Assembly: GCA_028751875.1 (NCBI GenBank)
Contig: CM054145.1
Coordinates: 11,315,020-11,379,019, forward strand
DNA from: Rapana venosa
Taxonomy: Eukaryota; Mollusca; Gastropoda; Neogastropoda; Muricidae
Direction of reading: 5' to 3'
Length of the DNA stretch: 64,000 nt
Under the pieces are notes generated by a model. The model was not told the origin of the DNA. It did not search any database and saw only the letters and a list, made by a program, of their open reading frames with translations. Below, in pieces: positions 20,894 through 30,554 of this stretch; the first letter of the stretch is position 1, and each line of letters opens with the position of its first letter. Position numbers and translations under genes: made by a program.

Positions 20894-21084
20894 TGGGACA
20901 CACCAGCTCTGATTCCTTGGGTGGTATTGAAAAACCATCCTTGCATGCACTTTACTTTCGCAGTAAAAAGTAGTATTTATGCAGCCTCTTTCTTAGAGGC
21001 CACATCCTCCTTGTTCAAACTGTACTGCTGTAGCTGAGAAGTTGTACAGAGTCCTAGCAGATCAAATATCTCCACTCTGTTAAT
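20606..21084 (+). mobile_element. TRIM-like LTR family A with amplified U3
   Basis: Starts TGTGAAAGAAGGTAATTGGC directly after the PBS-like site. After the tandem array it continues with GGGACACACC, GCATGCACTTTACTTTCGCA, TTAGAGGCCACATCCTCCTT, GCTGCTGTAGCTGAGAAGTT and TCTCCACTCTGTTA, as in the LTR at 6110-6375. The length difference from that copy is explained by the five 58-bp units at its 5' end. Confidence 0.75.
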
Positions 21085-21714
21085 AACATTCTGAGTAAGT
21101 TTTTTCTTTTTGCCATGGAGGGCCAAAAGCACTGAACAATCACAGCATATGTGTTCACTAATAGTTTTGTGGCAGCTGCTTTAAGGAGGGAAATTGTAAG
21201 GTAGCTGGCCTAACCAGAGAGTTTCTAAGTGTTGACTACAATACGATGTGCCTCCTGTTAGTTATACAGTCTATCATGTAGCCTAATCAAGGCAGCTTGC
21301 TTTCCAGAGGCAACTTTGAAATCTATATAAGGAATGCAGTAGCTTTACACTACATCACATAGGAATAGTGTGCACGTGCACACACATAACATACATACGT
21401 ACATGCATCATACATATATACATACATACATACATACATACATACATACATACATACATACATACATAGACATAATTATTTATATGTGTGTGTATTTGTG
21501 ATCCATATGAGAAAGGATGTGTTCTGCTCAGATTTTTTCTGACATACACACACGGGTGCGCGCGCACGCACATACACACACGCGCGCACAAACGCACGCA
21601 CATGCTGTGTACTTTACTCACTTTAGCTCTCAAAATTATTCCTAGTACAAATCGTTTGCCCAGCGCAGTGACTTATGACAGCGGTAGCCTCTGTTGACCT
21701 TTTAACTATTTGCC
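21085..21714. other. no gene recognised; microsatellites
   Basis: Contains a (CATA)n array (21417-21469) and an alternating CA/CG/TA purine-pyrimidine segment (21540-21605). No coding signal was noted. Confidence 0.45.
21417..21469. repeat. (CATA)n microsatellite
   Basis: About thirteen uninterrupted copies of a CATA/TACA tetranucleotide. Confidence 0.95.
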
Positions 21715-22330
21715 TTTGCCAGTCTTCCTATAAACTTGGGGAGATTTTCTTTTCCAGCATCTCAAGGCCATCAACACATAGCAGGAAGCAAGGGAGTGAC
21801 TTGATCCCTGATCCTTTGGTATTTGCACATTCATTTATCACACTAGCTGTAGACAGCATCTCTACTAATACATGGCTTGCCTCCCTTCTCACTGAGGTTC
21901 TGTCTTCCCTTGGTACTATGGCACCTGAGGAAAGTGAGGACGTTATATAAAGATATCTCAAAGTCTTAGGTCTACAAAGATGATGTGACGTGAAAGTGTC
22001 AACTTCATGGGATTTAATCCAGTGTGGTGCACTACACTTAAAATGATATGACACAATGTGATGTGAATCAATACATTGTACTGCCACATAGCACGGCAAT
22101 ACAGTATTTTATTATATCATTATTCTAAAACATTTTATACGTGTGTGTATTTGTTTTCATATGACAGTGGCTGCATTCTGCATATTTTTTTCCAGACACA
22201 ACTTTCTTGTGGCTGAAGATTTATTCCTGTCTGATGAATGTATAGACATTGGACTGCAAGTCCTCATCTGCTGTGGAGACTGCCTTAAACGCCCTGCTGA
22301 CCAATTACATGGTATCCAGCTGGAAGACAG
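21715..22330 (+). other. possible host exons, unidentified
   Basis: Two open stretches follow pyrimidine-rich AG acceptors. TTGCCTTTGCCAG at 21710-21722 precedes a frame open to 21948 (SYKLGEIFFSSISRPSTH and onward). TATTTTTTTCCAG at 22184-22196 precedes a frame (FLVAEDLFLSDECIDIGL) open to about 22320, where a GT follows CATG. Their protein does not resemble a transposon domain I know. The first frame ends in a TAA rather than a donor. These could be a 3'-terminal exon, unrelated exons, or chance. Confidence 0.2.
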
Positions 22331-22343
22331 CTGGACCAGTTGC

Positions 22344-22614
22344 CATGGTGCAATGGTCAACGCCTTGGGTTATGGGTTGGAAGGTCTGGGGTTTGAATCC
22401 CAAAGAATCATAGGGATTTTCTTTTTACTCCGGCCGGCTCCTACCCAGAGTAAGTGTTCAGTGGGCTCATTTTGGTAACACTGGTGTCACACAGTTGAGT
22501 TGCATTTACTTCATGGATGCAATTTGAGAGCATTCAAATTACTGACCAACACTGAAGATGTTTATATCTCTCAGGCCAAGTTGACGCCGGACTATATTAC
22601 GATAGTAAATGTAG
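22344..22614 (+). repeat. dispersed repeat R1, left half with tRNA-like head
   Basis: GGTGCAATGGTCAACGCC (A-box-like) and GGGGTTTGAATCCC (B-box-like, about 22388) suggest a tRNA-derived pol III promoter. From about 22460 the sequence matches 2500-2640. It stops at AGTAAATGTAG (22604-22614), where LINE-A begins, and resumes at 26061. Confidence 0.7.
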
Positions 22615-22879
22615 CTACTGGTAGCCATGTAAACCAGTACAACATTTTCCATGTGGGGGAGCTAACCCCGACCCCAAAAACCAGCCAGGAGAGGGTCAGG
22701 TTCCACCTGGCTGTATTCACCCTAGATACATTGCATGTGATAAAGAAATTACCAATGACAATATCAGATCAGTCGTCGCCCAGGTCAACAAGGACCGCGC
22801 CTTCTGTCTCCCATCAGGGCAGAGGTGAAAAGTATGCTACTAGTGGAACTCAAATCCGCAGAAAAGAATACATTACCGC

Positions 22880-23705
22880 GGCAACATGGAACATCAGAAC
22901 ACTTGCTCAAACAGGGAAACTACAAGACCTTACCCATGAACTGAAGAAGTACGCCTGGCACATAGTGGGCCTCTGTGAAGTACAGATGTAAGAATTTCGG
23001 TGAACATCTCACCAAAGATGGACATGTACTCTACTATAGTGGCGAATTCGACAAGCACACCAATGGCGTAGTCTTCCTTGTAAACAAGAACATAAAAAAA
23101 CTCAGTGCTCCGGTGCTGCCCAGTAACCTGTCAACTCATAACCATCCGCCTCAGAACAGCCCCTTTCAACACCATGGTGGTACAAGCTTACGACCAACAA
23201 CAGATAATGATGATGAAGTAATAGAGGAATTGTCCATGCAACTCCAGGGCATCATCGACAAAGTTAACAAGAAAGACATCTGGATCATTCAGGGAGACTG
23301 GAATGCTAAGGTGGGTCCTGACGCACTGAAAGACTGAAGCAAGTTCTGTGAACCCTCCTGTTATGCACCAACGAGAGAGGACACCAACTACTGGAATTTG
23401 CTGCTACAACAACATGATGCTTGCAAATACCCTTGGGGAGCACAAGGCATCCCGACGCTGGACGTGGCATGCACCCAATGGAACCCATCACAATCAGATG
23501 GACTATATACTGGTACAAAACCTGTTTAGATCTGGCATCAACGGAGCCAATACAAGGACATTTTCAGGTGCAAATATGGGCAGTGACCACGACCTGGTGC
23601 TTCTGAACTTCAGAATCGGGCTGAAAAAGATCAGCAAGCCAGAGAACATCATGCTAAAATTCAACCTAGAAAGATTGAAGGACCCTATCATCGCAGAATC
23701 CTTCT
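22880..23705 (+). pseudogene. LINE-A endonuclease
   Basis: Frames 22500-22991, 22975-23337 and 23348-23707 together form an APE-like endonuclease of the CFDP2 type. ITAATWNIRTLAQTGKLQDL is the conserved N-terminal Asn block. VGLCEVQM should be the E-x-x catalytic region. DIWIIQGDWNAKVGPDALKD carries the GDWNAKVG block. MDYILVQNLFRSGI and MGSDHDLVLLNFRIGLKK carry the C-terminal SDHD with the catalytic His. Two frameshifts separate the parts. The enzyme nicks target DNA to start target-primed reverse transcription. Confidence 0.85.
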
Positions 23706-24199
23706 AATAGACGGAAAATTCGTTGCACTGCTCGCACTTGATAAGGACGCAGAGACAATGACCAGCGACTTTTAATGCAGCAATGACAGAAACAGCAAAC
23801 AAACTACTTGGCAAGCACCGCCAGAAAAAAACAACAACCATGGATCACAGATAAAATCCTGGATATGTGTGACAAATGAAGTGAACTGAAAAGGGGTCAA
23901 GTACACAACAAGAGCAGGGGAATACAGAGAGATCAACAAAAAGATCAAGAAAGACATGAAAAAGGCCAAAGAAGAATGGATTGAGAAACAATGCTCAGAT
24001 ATTGAAGAAAATTGTCTCAGAACAACAGCAGAAGAACCTATCAAATTGTGAAAGAGCTCCCACAGCAGAAGCAGGCAAGAGTCAACAACATCAAAGACAA
24101 GGACAGGAACTGCCTCACATAAGAAAAATATATCGTTAGCAGATGGACAGAATATTGTTCAAAGCTCTACAACCATCAGACACAAGGTGACCCCAGCAC

Positions 24200-25990
24200 A
24201 AGTCAGGACTCGTCAGAGGATGATGACTTCCCTATCCTTCATGAAGAAGTTGAGGCAGCAATCAAATCGCTGAAAAATAGGAAAGCTGTAGGCATTGACA
24301 AAATCCCAGCAGAGCTGATCAAACACGCGGGGACAACAGTGATAGATATCCTCTCAAGAATCTGCAACAAGATCTGGCAGACCGGAGAGTGGCCAACACC
24401 TTGGACCCAATCACTCATCATTATGCTCCCAAAGAAAGGCAATCTATAGCATTGCTAGAACTATAGAACAATCAGTCTCATAAGCCATGCCAGTAATGTT
24501 AAAAGTCATCTTGAACAGACTAAAGCCACAGGCAGAAGAGATCATTGCCGAAGAACAGGTAGGCTTCCGCCCAAACAGAAGTATTGCAGAACAAAAATAT
24601 TCATCCTGCGTGTTCTGAGTAAGAAATACAGCCAGCACCAACAGAAACTGTACCACATCTTCATAGACTTCAAAAAGGTGTTCGACCATGTATGGCATGA
24701 TGCATTATGGGCCACAATGACGAAGTACAACATTGGACAAAAGATCATCCAGACCTTAAAAGAACTATATGCAAAAGCCACCAGCACAGTGCTTGTCCAA
24801 GGCACGGATGGAGAATGGTTCCATACCTCAGGGGGAGTCCGTCAAAGCCGTTTCCTATCGCTGACATTGTTCAGTGTCTTCCTTGAGTGCATAATGACTG
24901 ATTACCTAGAAGGTCGCGCTGGCACAGTCAGTATTAGAGGGCGGACAATCACCAACCTCAGGTTTGCTGATGACAGCAATGGTAAAGGAAAAGGTAAAGG
25001 AGTCCCATAACCTATAAGGTCGTAGGGGAGCGAGGCGTCAGAGACCTCACTTCTCTAGGGCCAGCATATTGAGGGCGGCGCCCATCTCCTCTCCCTCGCT
25101 GCTTTACCTTCCCTGACCCTAAAGAGGGCAGGTACCCATTTACAGCTGGGTGAACTGGGGGAACTGTACTGAAGCCAAGGCGCGCAAACGTTCACCCATC
25201 CAACTGGTAACCACGCTCGACGCTGCTTAACTTGGCTGGGGGAAAGCGAGTGCTCCGACCACTGAGCTATCCCGTCCCCGACAGCAATGGACTGGCAGGA
25301 AATGAACAGGAATTAGCCAACCTAGTGTACCACCTGGATGAAACATCCTCCAGATAACACATGGAGATAAGTGCCGAGAAGACAAAACTCATGACAAACA
25401 GTCCCCAGCCAATCACTACCAAGATCACAGTCAGTGGAAAAGAACTTGAGGTGGTAGATCACTTCAAGTACCTTGGAGCTATTATTAGTGAAGAAGGTTC
25501 AAAGATTGAAATCTTAAAAAGTGCTGCACAAACAGTAGCAGAAATAGCAAAGCTCAAGACCATCTGGAAAGACCAAAACATCTCTCTCAGGAGCAAGGTC
25601 AAGTGACTGCATGCATTGGTCATCTCCACATATCTGTATGCATATGAATCCTGGACATTTAATGCAAATCTACATAGGAGGTTCCAGGCTTTGGAGATGA
25701 GATGCCTCAAAAGACTCCTTGACATTTCATACATTGACCACAGTACTGACGAAGAAGTCTGCCAACAAAATAAAGCACTTCGAAGCCTTGCTGACCATAG
25801 TCAAGAAAAGGAAGCTCAGATGGTATGGGCATGTGACAAGATCAGATGGGCTCTCCAAGACCATACTGCAAGGAACAGTGCAGGAGAAGAGAAGGCAAGG
25901 CAGGCCAAAAAAGAAATGGGCAGACAACATCACTGTCGGGAAGAGTTTCTCCACAACCCAGGCACTTGTCTACAACCACCGTAAATAGAG
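24200..25990 (+). pseudogene. LINE-A reverse transcriptase, split by a SINE
   Basis: Readable blocks are FDHVWHDALWATMTKYNIGQ (24678; motif A in the usual KAFDRVW context is altered to KKVFDHVW), GGVRQSRFLSLTLFSVFLEC (motif B, where the usual QGC is QSR), and LRFADDSN (motif C, FADD intact, 24955-24980), after which the SINE begins. Beyond it come MEISAEKTKLMTNSPQPITT, VDHFKYLGAIISEEGSKIE and a C-terminal RWYGHVTRSDGLSKTILQ block (GHV.R, from about 25816). The altered motif B, stops at 24447 and 25606, and the SINE make it inactive. Confidence 0.85.
24983..25279 (-). mobile_element. chimeric tRNA/5S-like SINE with 11-bp TSD
   Basis: Flanked by GACAGCAATGG at 24972-24982 and 25280-25290. On the minus strand it starts GGGACGGGATAGCTCAGTGG with TCGGAGCACTCGCTTTCC, a tRNA 5' half. 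This is followed at 25233-25189 by AAGTTAAGCAGCGTCGAGCG and TTGGATGGGTGAACG. By my count that 45-base segment agrees with vertebrate 5S rRNA (A-box to C-box region) at 36 of 45 positions. A CAGCTGTAAATGGGTACCTG segment follows, and the 3' end is a (CCTTTA)-like tail. It interrupts the LINE-A RT just after FADD. Confidence 0.85.
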
Positions 25991-26060
25991 CCAACTGGTG
26001 CAGTGTTCATCACTGTAGTGCGCCAACGACGCCGAGGGGGTTATGGGAGCAGATGAGATG

Positions 26061-26490
26061 AGTAAGTGTAGAGTACAACCCTGTCAAGTATTCGCACTTC
26101 CATAGCAGCATTACATTATCCTCATGGGAGGTTCACAGGGAGGGGGGGACTATTGTGATGGTCACCCCCTCAGGTGGGCAACTCACACAGTCTGGCTCTA
26201 CGGCTGAGCTAATACTGTCATTAGTAGGGGGCTCAGTAGGTTATGTCCTGCTTATGTCAGCTCAGAACAGGCACCACTGAACACCATTAGACTGACCAGC
26301 AGCAATGTAGGGCCCCTCTGACTGGTGGTCCAACGGCAGGCTTCCTGAGGACTTCTGACCCAGAGTATACGACAGTACGACATAACAAATCTGGGTATGG
26401 CTGTGGCTGGGAGTAGTGGGATCAGAACATCACAGAAGATGTAGCCATAAAAAACAACAGGAAGATAGCTGGCCAGAGTCAAAACTCTAT
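26061..26490 (+). repeat. dispersed repeat R1, right half
   Basis: Continues repeat R1 from the second copy of the LINE's target duplication (AGTAAGTGTAG): GCACTTCCATAGCAGCAT, GTCATTAGTAGGGGGCTCAG, TCAGAACAGGCACCACTGAA and CACAGAAGATGTAGCC, in the same order as 2640-3190. Confidence 0.75.
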
Positions 26491-26904
26491 TGACAGCCCA
26501 CTGTCATTGCACATGGATGAGCCTGTGTTGAATGGAAACACACAGGTCCAGTAGTTTGGCAAAAAAGACCCCCAGCCAGGTATGATGTGACCTAGAATGA
26601 AGCAGACAACAGAGGCAACAGAAAATATCAGATAAAGAGGCTGATCCCGGTGTGTCATGTTCAGCCTGTGACGAGGACCAACAGTTGTCAACAAACAGTG
26701 ATACCTAACAAAACATGACACACAACATGGCACAGACCAAAGGGAGCTGTGCTGTGACACAAGAACCTGGCAAATCTGCAACGTGCACATGCACCTGCCA
26801 ACATCAGCAGGGTGGCTCTTCAACAGCCATATATGGACAGCGAGCCAATCATTAACCACACTATGGCAGGATTTCACGTAGGTGTTGAGAAAAGGTATGT
26901 TTAC
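26491..26904. other. no gene recognised
   Basis: Ordinary-looking unique sequence between repeat R1 and a SINE. A 132-codon minus frame (26877-26479) has no motif I recognise. Confidence 0.35.
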
Positions 26905-27085
26905 TCACTTATTTATTATCGAGGATAATGGAATTAGCACTCGTGTTTTTTTACATCTAGTCCTGGTATGTATGCAGTTTTGTAAATTTTGTAGTCTGTT
27001 CCCACCAGCACACAATGGCCTACTCTTTCGAAAAGCGGAACAGGATTTAATGAGTGTGCAAGATGTTCTGTCTGATGTTCTACAG
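26905..27085 (-). mobile_element. SINE 3' half, minus strand
   Basis: On the minus strand: AGAACATCTTGCACACTCAT, TTAAATCCTGTTCCGCTTTT, GAGTAGGCCATTGTGTGC, AAATTTACAAAACTGCATAC, CACGAGTGCTAATTCCATTA, TCCTCGATAATAAATA. It is the same as the 3' half of the SINE at 52782-53127. The middle of the SINE continues at 27616 after a minisatellite. Confidence 0.8.
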
Positions 27086-27116
27086 GTCTAAGGTTACAGG
27101 ACTGGAAGACAATAAG

Positions 27117-27560
27117 AGAAGTCAACTGTACATTGTTCAGACAACAGAGAAGTCCACTGTACATTGTTCAGACAACAGAGAAGTCCACTGTACATTGTTC
27201 AGACAACAGAGAAGTCAACTGTACATTGTTCACACAACAGAGAAGTCCACTGTACATTGTTCACACAACAGAGAAGTCAACTGTACATTGTTCACACAGA
27301 GAAGTCAACTGTACATTGTTCAGACAACAGAGAAGTCAACTGTACATTGTTCAGACAACAGAGAAGTCAACTGTACATTGTTCAGACAACAGAGAAGTCA
27401 ACTGTACATTGTTCAGACATCAGAGAAGTCAACTGTACATTGTTCAGACAACAGAGGTCCACTGTTCATTGTTCACATAACAGAGAAGTCAACTTACATT
27501 GTTCAGACAACAGAGGTCAACTACACATTGCTCAGACACTAGAGAAGTCAACTACATATT
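27117..27560 (+). repeat. 31-bp minisatellite, about 14.5 copies
   Basis: Unit GAGAAGTCAACTGTACATTG + TTCAGACAACA. Most units are 31 bp with a few substitutions (AAC/CAC, CAG/CAC). Some at the right end are shortened to 28-30 bp. Since 31 is one more than a multiple of 3, the array reads as a 31-residue protein repeat in all three forward frames, with no stop for over 400 bp. The resulting open frames are not good gene evidence. It lies inside a SINE. Confidence 0.95.
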
Positions 27561-27615
27561 TTTTCCGAAATGCGTCACAGATTTTAATCTGTGTACAAGA
27601 AGTTCAGCTTGCGGA

Positions 27616-27690
27616 CACGGGCCTATCGGCTGGTTTATAGTCTCATCGGAAGGACTTTCAGGGGAGTGGATTTGGCACTGTGTGTATAAT
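27616..27690 (-). mobile_element. SINE middle part, minus strand
   Basis: On the minus strand: CACTCCCCTGAAAGTCCTTC, CGATGAGACTATAAACCAGC and CCGTGTCCGC. This is the core of the SINE whose 3' half is at 26905-27085. The SINE's tRNA-like head would lie to the right but is replaced by a GT/GC microsatellite. Confidence 0.75.
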
Positions 27691-28045
27691 GTGTGTGTGT
27701 ATGCGCGCGCGCGTGCGTGTTTGTGTGTATGTGCGCGCGCCCGCGTTACCTCTCTCTCTGTGGAGGACATAGTGCTTGCAATGATGACCTTGTGGTGATG
27801 TAGATGGTGAAGTTGGTGTACTGCTGCTGATGTAGCTGTTGAATATGATTATGATTGATGATGATGTAAAGGGTGAAAATGATGATGGAGGTGATGATAA
27901 TGAATGGCGAAAATGATAGGTGCGGTGGTGATGTATATGTTCTGTCTCTGTTTCTATCTCTGTCTGTTTGTCTCTCTCGTAATGATGATGATGATGATGA
28001 TGACGATGGTTATATAGATGCTGAAGACGATGATGGGGAGGGTGA
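27691..28045. repeat. GT/GC alternating repeat and GAT-rich low complexity
   Basis: 27691-27745 alternates GT and GC (Z-DNA type). From 27780 to 28045 degenerate GATGAT/GTGATG triplets dominate, with a pure (GAT)n block near 27982-28001. No coding evidence. Confidence 0.8.
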
Positions 28046-28059
28046 TAACTAGAAGATAT

Positions 28060-28176
28060 TGGGTGTGAGACTGTATAAGTGTTGGGTTATTATTAAGATG
28101 TATCCCTACGGGCGGGGACTGGATGTAAAAAAGCACATGAGTGCTTATTCATTATCCTCGAAATAAAGAATCTCTT
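28060..28176 (+). mobile_element. SINE 3' tail fragment
   Basis: GAGACTGTATAAGTGTTGGG through GGGCGGGGACTGGATGTAAA, AAAGCACATGAGTGCTTATT and CATTATCCTCGAAATAAAGA. A near-identical copy is at 39645-39785, and the last 60 bp match the end of the SINE at 52782-53127. Confidence 0.8.
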
Positions 28177-28185
28177 CTCTCTCTT

Positions 28186-28188
<3 letters not shown>

Positions 28189-28242
<54 letters not shown>
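28189..28242. repeat. (CT)n microsatellite
   Basis: About 27 uninterrupted CT dinucleotides. Confidence 0.95.
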
Positions 28243-28245
<3 letters not shown>

Positions 28246-28254
28246 GTTTATCAG

Positions 28255-29241
28255 ATATTTACTTTACATGCTGCAATTCAAAATTGTAGGAGTAAGAAGG
28301 GTAGAAAACTGTATGTTGCTTTTGTAGATTTTAGGAAGGTGGTTGATTCAGTTTGTCATGATAAACTTTTGTACTGTATTAAAAACCAGGGTGTGCATGG
28401 TAGTTTTTTTTTTGCTTCACTGAGGGCCATATATGTCATTGTTGTCATGTGTCCGTGTAAACTCTGAATTAACAGACATGTTTGAAACACCGCTTGGACT
28501 CAGTCAGGGATGTGCTTTGTTTCTACTTTTATAAATCATTTAGCGAATAACATGAATGATAAAAGTATAATGGGAATCGAATGATGCCTGGTGCTATGGA
28601 ATAATTCATTTTATTATTTTCTGATGATATAGCCTTGATGTCTGTATCGCCAAGTGGTCTTCAAAACCAATTAGATGTGCTAAAGAACTATTGTGATTAT
28701 ATGAAGCTACGTGTAAATATTGGTAAAATTAAAGTAAAGGTAATTAGAAAGGGAGGATTTTTAGGGAAACTTGAAAAATAGTTTTTTGATGGGGACAGGT
28801 TACAAGTGGTAAACAGTTATTGCTATCTAGGATTTAACTTTACGACCATAGTAAGTGCAAAAAGAGGTAAACTTCACTTAAAGGGAAAGAAAGCAGTAAT
28901 ATAGTTTAATAGGGTTTTTCAAAAATGTACGGAAATGACAACCAGTACCTTCTTTAAGATTTTTGACACTGAGATCCAACAAATATTGATATAATCAGCT
29001 GAGGTATGGAAACTGAACAGATTAGAGCATTTAGAAAAGGTACATGAGGCTGCTTGTAAGAGGTTTCTTGGTGTTCCAGTCAGAACTCCAAACAAAATGG
29101 TATATGGGGAATTGGTCAGATATCCACTGTATGTGAGTACATATAGCATGCTTAAGATATTGGTTCAAACTATTGCAAATGAATAGGGAGAGGTTACCAC
29201 GCAAAGCTTACGAAATGCTTCTTGAACTTGACAAATCTAGT
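28255..29241 (+). pseudogene. LINE reverse transcriptase remnant (separate lineage)
   Basis: Across frames the plus strand reads KLYVAFVDFRKVVDSVCHDK (motif A; VVDS for AFDS), LANNMNDKSIMGIE, a motif C region, and a thumb with VVNSYCYLGFNF. It ends LEKVHEAACKRFLGVPVRTP, NKMVYGELVRYPLYVSTY and RLPRKAYEMLLELDKS. This C-terminal style differs from LINE-A, LINE-B, L2 and I copies here. The 5' side is lost at the CT microsatellite. The 3' side ends at a truncated gypsy LTR at 29242. Multiple stops and frameshifts. Confidence 0.75.
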
Positions 29242-29570
29242 TGTGCTAGAGAGGCAGGAAGTTGATGGACTAAAGTTCCCTAGTGAACTAAAATATAATA
29301 TTGTATTGACCCGGATGAAGTGAACTGGAAACTGTTTGGGGTTGAATAAATTGTAAATATTGAATATACATTAATTTCTGCTTCTTTTGATTATTGAAAA
29401 CAATTATTTGTGATACAGATTGATGTAATAATAGAATAAATGAGAGTATATAATTGAAATTTTGAGTGTGACTGTAGAGTGGAAAGAACGTGCGCCATTG
29501 TGAGATTGTTGTTTCCCTTTGTTCAACCTGTCTGTTTTACATGACTGGAGTCGGTTTGCGCCCGGTTACA
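29242..29570 (+). mobile_element. 5' LTR, last 329 bp only
   Basis: Matches 38456-38783 from TTGTGCTAGAGAGGCAGG to CGGTTACA with roughly a dozen differences. Its left end joins LINE RT sequence directly. The complete 3' LTR extends 855 bp further left, so this copy is truncated and has no target duplication. Confidence 0.85.
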
Positions 29571-29585
29571 TTGGTGACCCCTACA
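29571..29585 (+). other. primer-binding site
   Basis: TTGGTGACCCCTAC immediately follows the LTR's terminal ACA. A near-identical site (TTGGTGACCCCGAC) follows the other gypsy LTR at 45361. The TGG start fits a tRNA 3' CCA end. I cannot name the tRNA. Confidence 0.7.
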
Positions 29586-30283
29586 TTTCTTTATTTCACT
29601 CTATAGTTATTTTCCGAGTTCTTTTTCTTTCAGGATTTCCCCCCCATAGTCTATGGGTTGTATGTGACTGTGTCAGAGTAAGAAAGTGGTAATTTTGATT
29701 GTTGGGGGTGTATGATTGTTTATTTTGTTTTTGTTACTGCCGTCCCCAGTTTTACGGCTTTCTGAGGTTATTTAAATTTCTCCTCAGAATAAGGGATTAG
29801 TTACTTTTTTTCTTTCTAATTGTTGCTGTTTCTGCTCTACTTTCTGTTGTTTTGTTACTACTTTAGTGTTTCTTTAAAACCTTTCTTTTCTTGGGTTAAG
29901 TTTTATATTTTACACATAATGTTTTATATTAGAAGTTGTTAGTTAACAGAAGACTATTTTTTTCTTTTTTCTATCCCATCGCCATAACTGAGTTTGATTT
30001 TTGAATTTTGAAATTTTGAATTTTGAATGAATACAAAATAATTAATACTTCATTATTATTGTTCTGGGTTGGGGGAAAATATTTGTTAAATTTTTCAGAC
30101 CTATTACTGATATTTTACAAAGTGAAATTGTGCTTAATCAAATTGTTCCAAGTTGATACTGTATTACCATATTTGTTGTTGTTTTTTTTAATTCAGTGTG
30201 GAAGGTTGTTGAGTCTGTATTGTTTTCCTTTTAGTTTTCTCTTTTACTTCTCTTAGTGATTATTAGTGTTTGTTATATTCGTC

Positions 30284-30499
30284 ATGTGTGACAATTTTGA
30301 AAAGTTTGTTGCGCAAGGGCAGAAATTAGGTCTTTCAGGACTTGATTTGATCAAATATGTGGATCAATGTGAGGAAAGGGAGCATAGGTATCAGGAGAGA
30401 CAATGACAATGACAATAGTTTATTGTAATAAGCAGGATGCCCATTTACAAGGGGACAGCGGGAAAGGGACTGGGCACAAAACACATAAATAGGTATCAG

Positions 30500-30554
<55 letters not shown>

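Larger units (their letters stand above)
22615..26060 (+). mobile_element. LINE-A copy 2, near full length, with 11-bp TSD
   Basis: Flanked by AGTAAATGTAG (22604-22614) and AGTAAGTGTAG (26061-26071), which differ at one base. The flanks match uninterrupted repeat R1 at 2500-3200, so both ends are fixed. The element starts CTACTGGTAGCCATGTAAAC and ends GGGGTTATGGGAGCAGATGA. It encodes an APE-type endonuclease and an RT, split by frameshifts and by a SINE at 24983-25279. Two other copies lie at 13030-16125 and 47102-50557, and a 3' fragment at 40081-40172. Confidence 0.88.

Noticed and set aside
22344..22410. Candidate tRNA gene
   Set aside because: A- and B-box-like words are present but arms do not fold cleanly by eye, and the segment belongs to a longer dispersed repeat; treated as a SINE-type head.
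25189..25233. Candidate 5S rRNA gene
   Set aside because: Only an internal 45-bp segment resembles 5S rRNA, and it lies within a TSD-flanked SINE.
27117..27560. Possible CRISPR array
   Set aside because: Units are directly contiguous with no unique spacers, and the context is eukaryotic.
27054..27640. Overlapping 115-162 residue frames with a repeated peptide
   Set aside because: Produced by a 31-bp minisatellite that lacks stops in every forward frame; not evidence for a protein.
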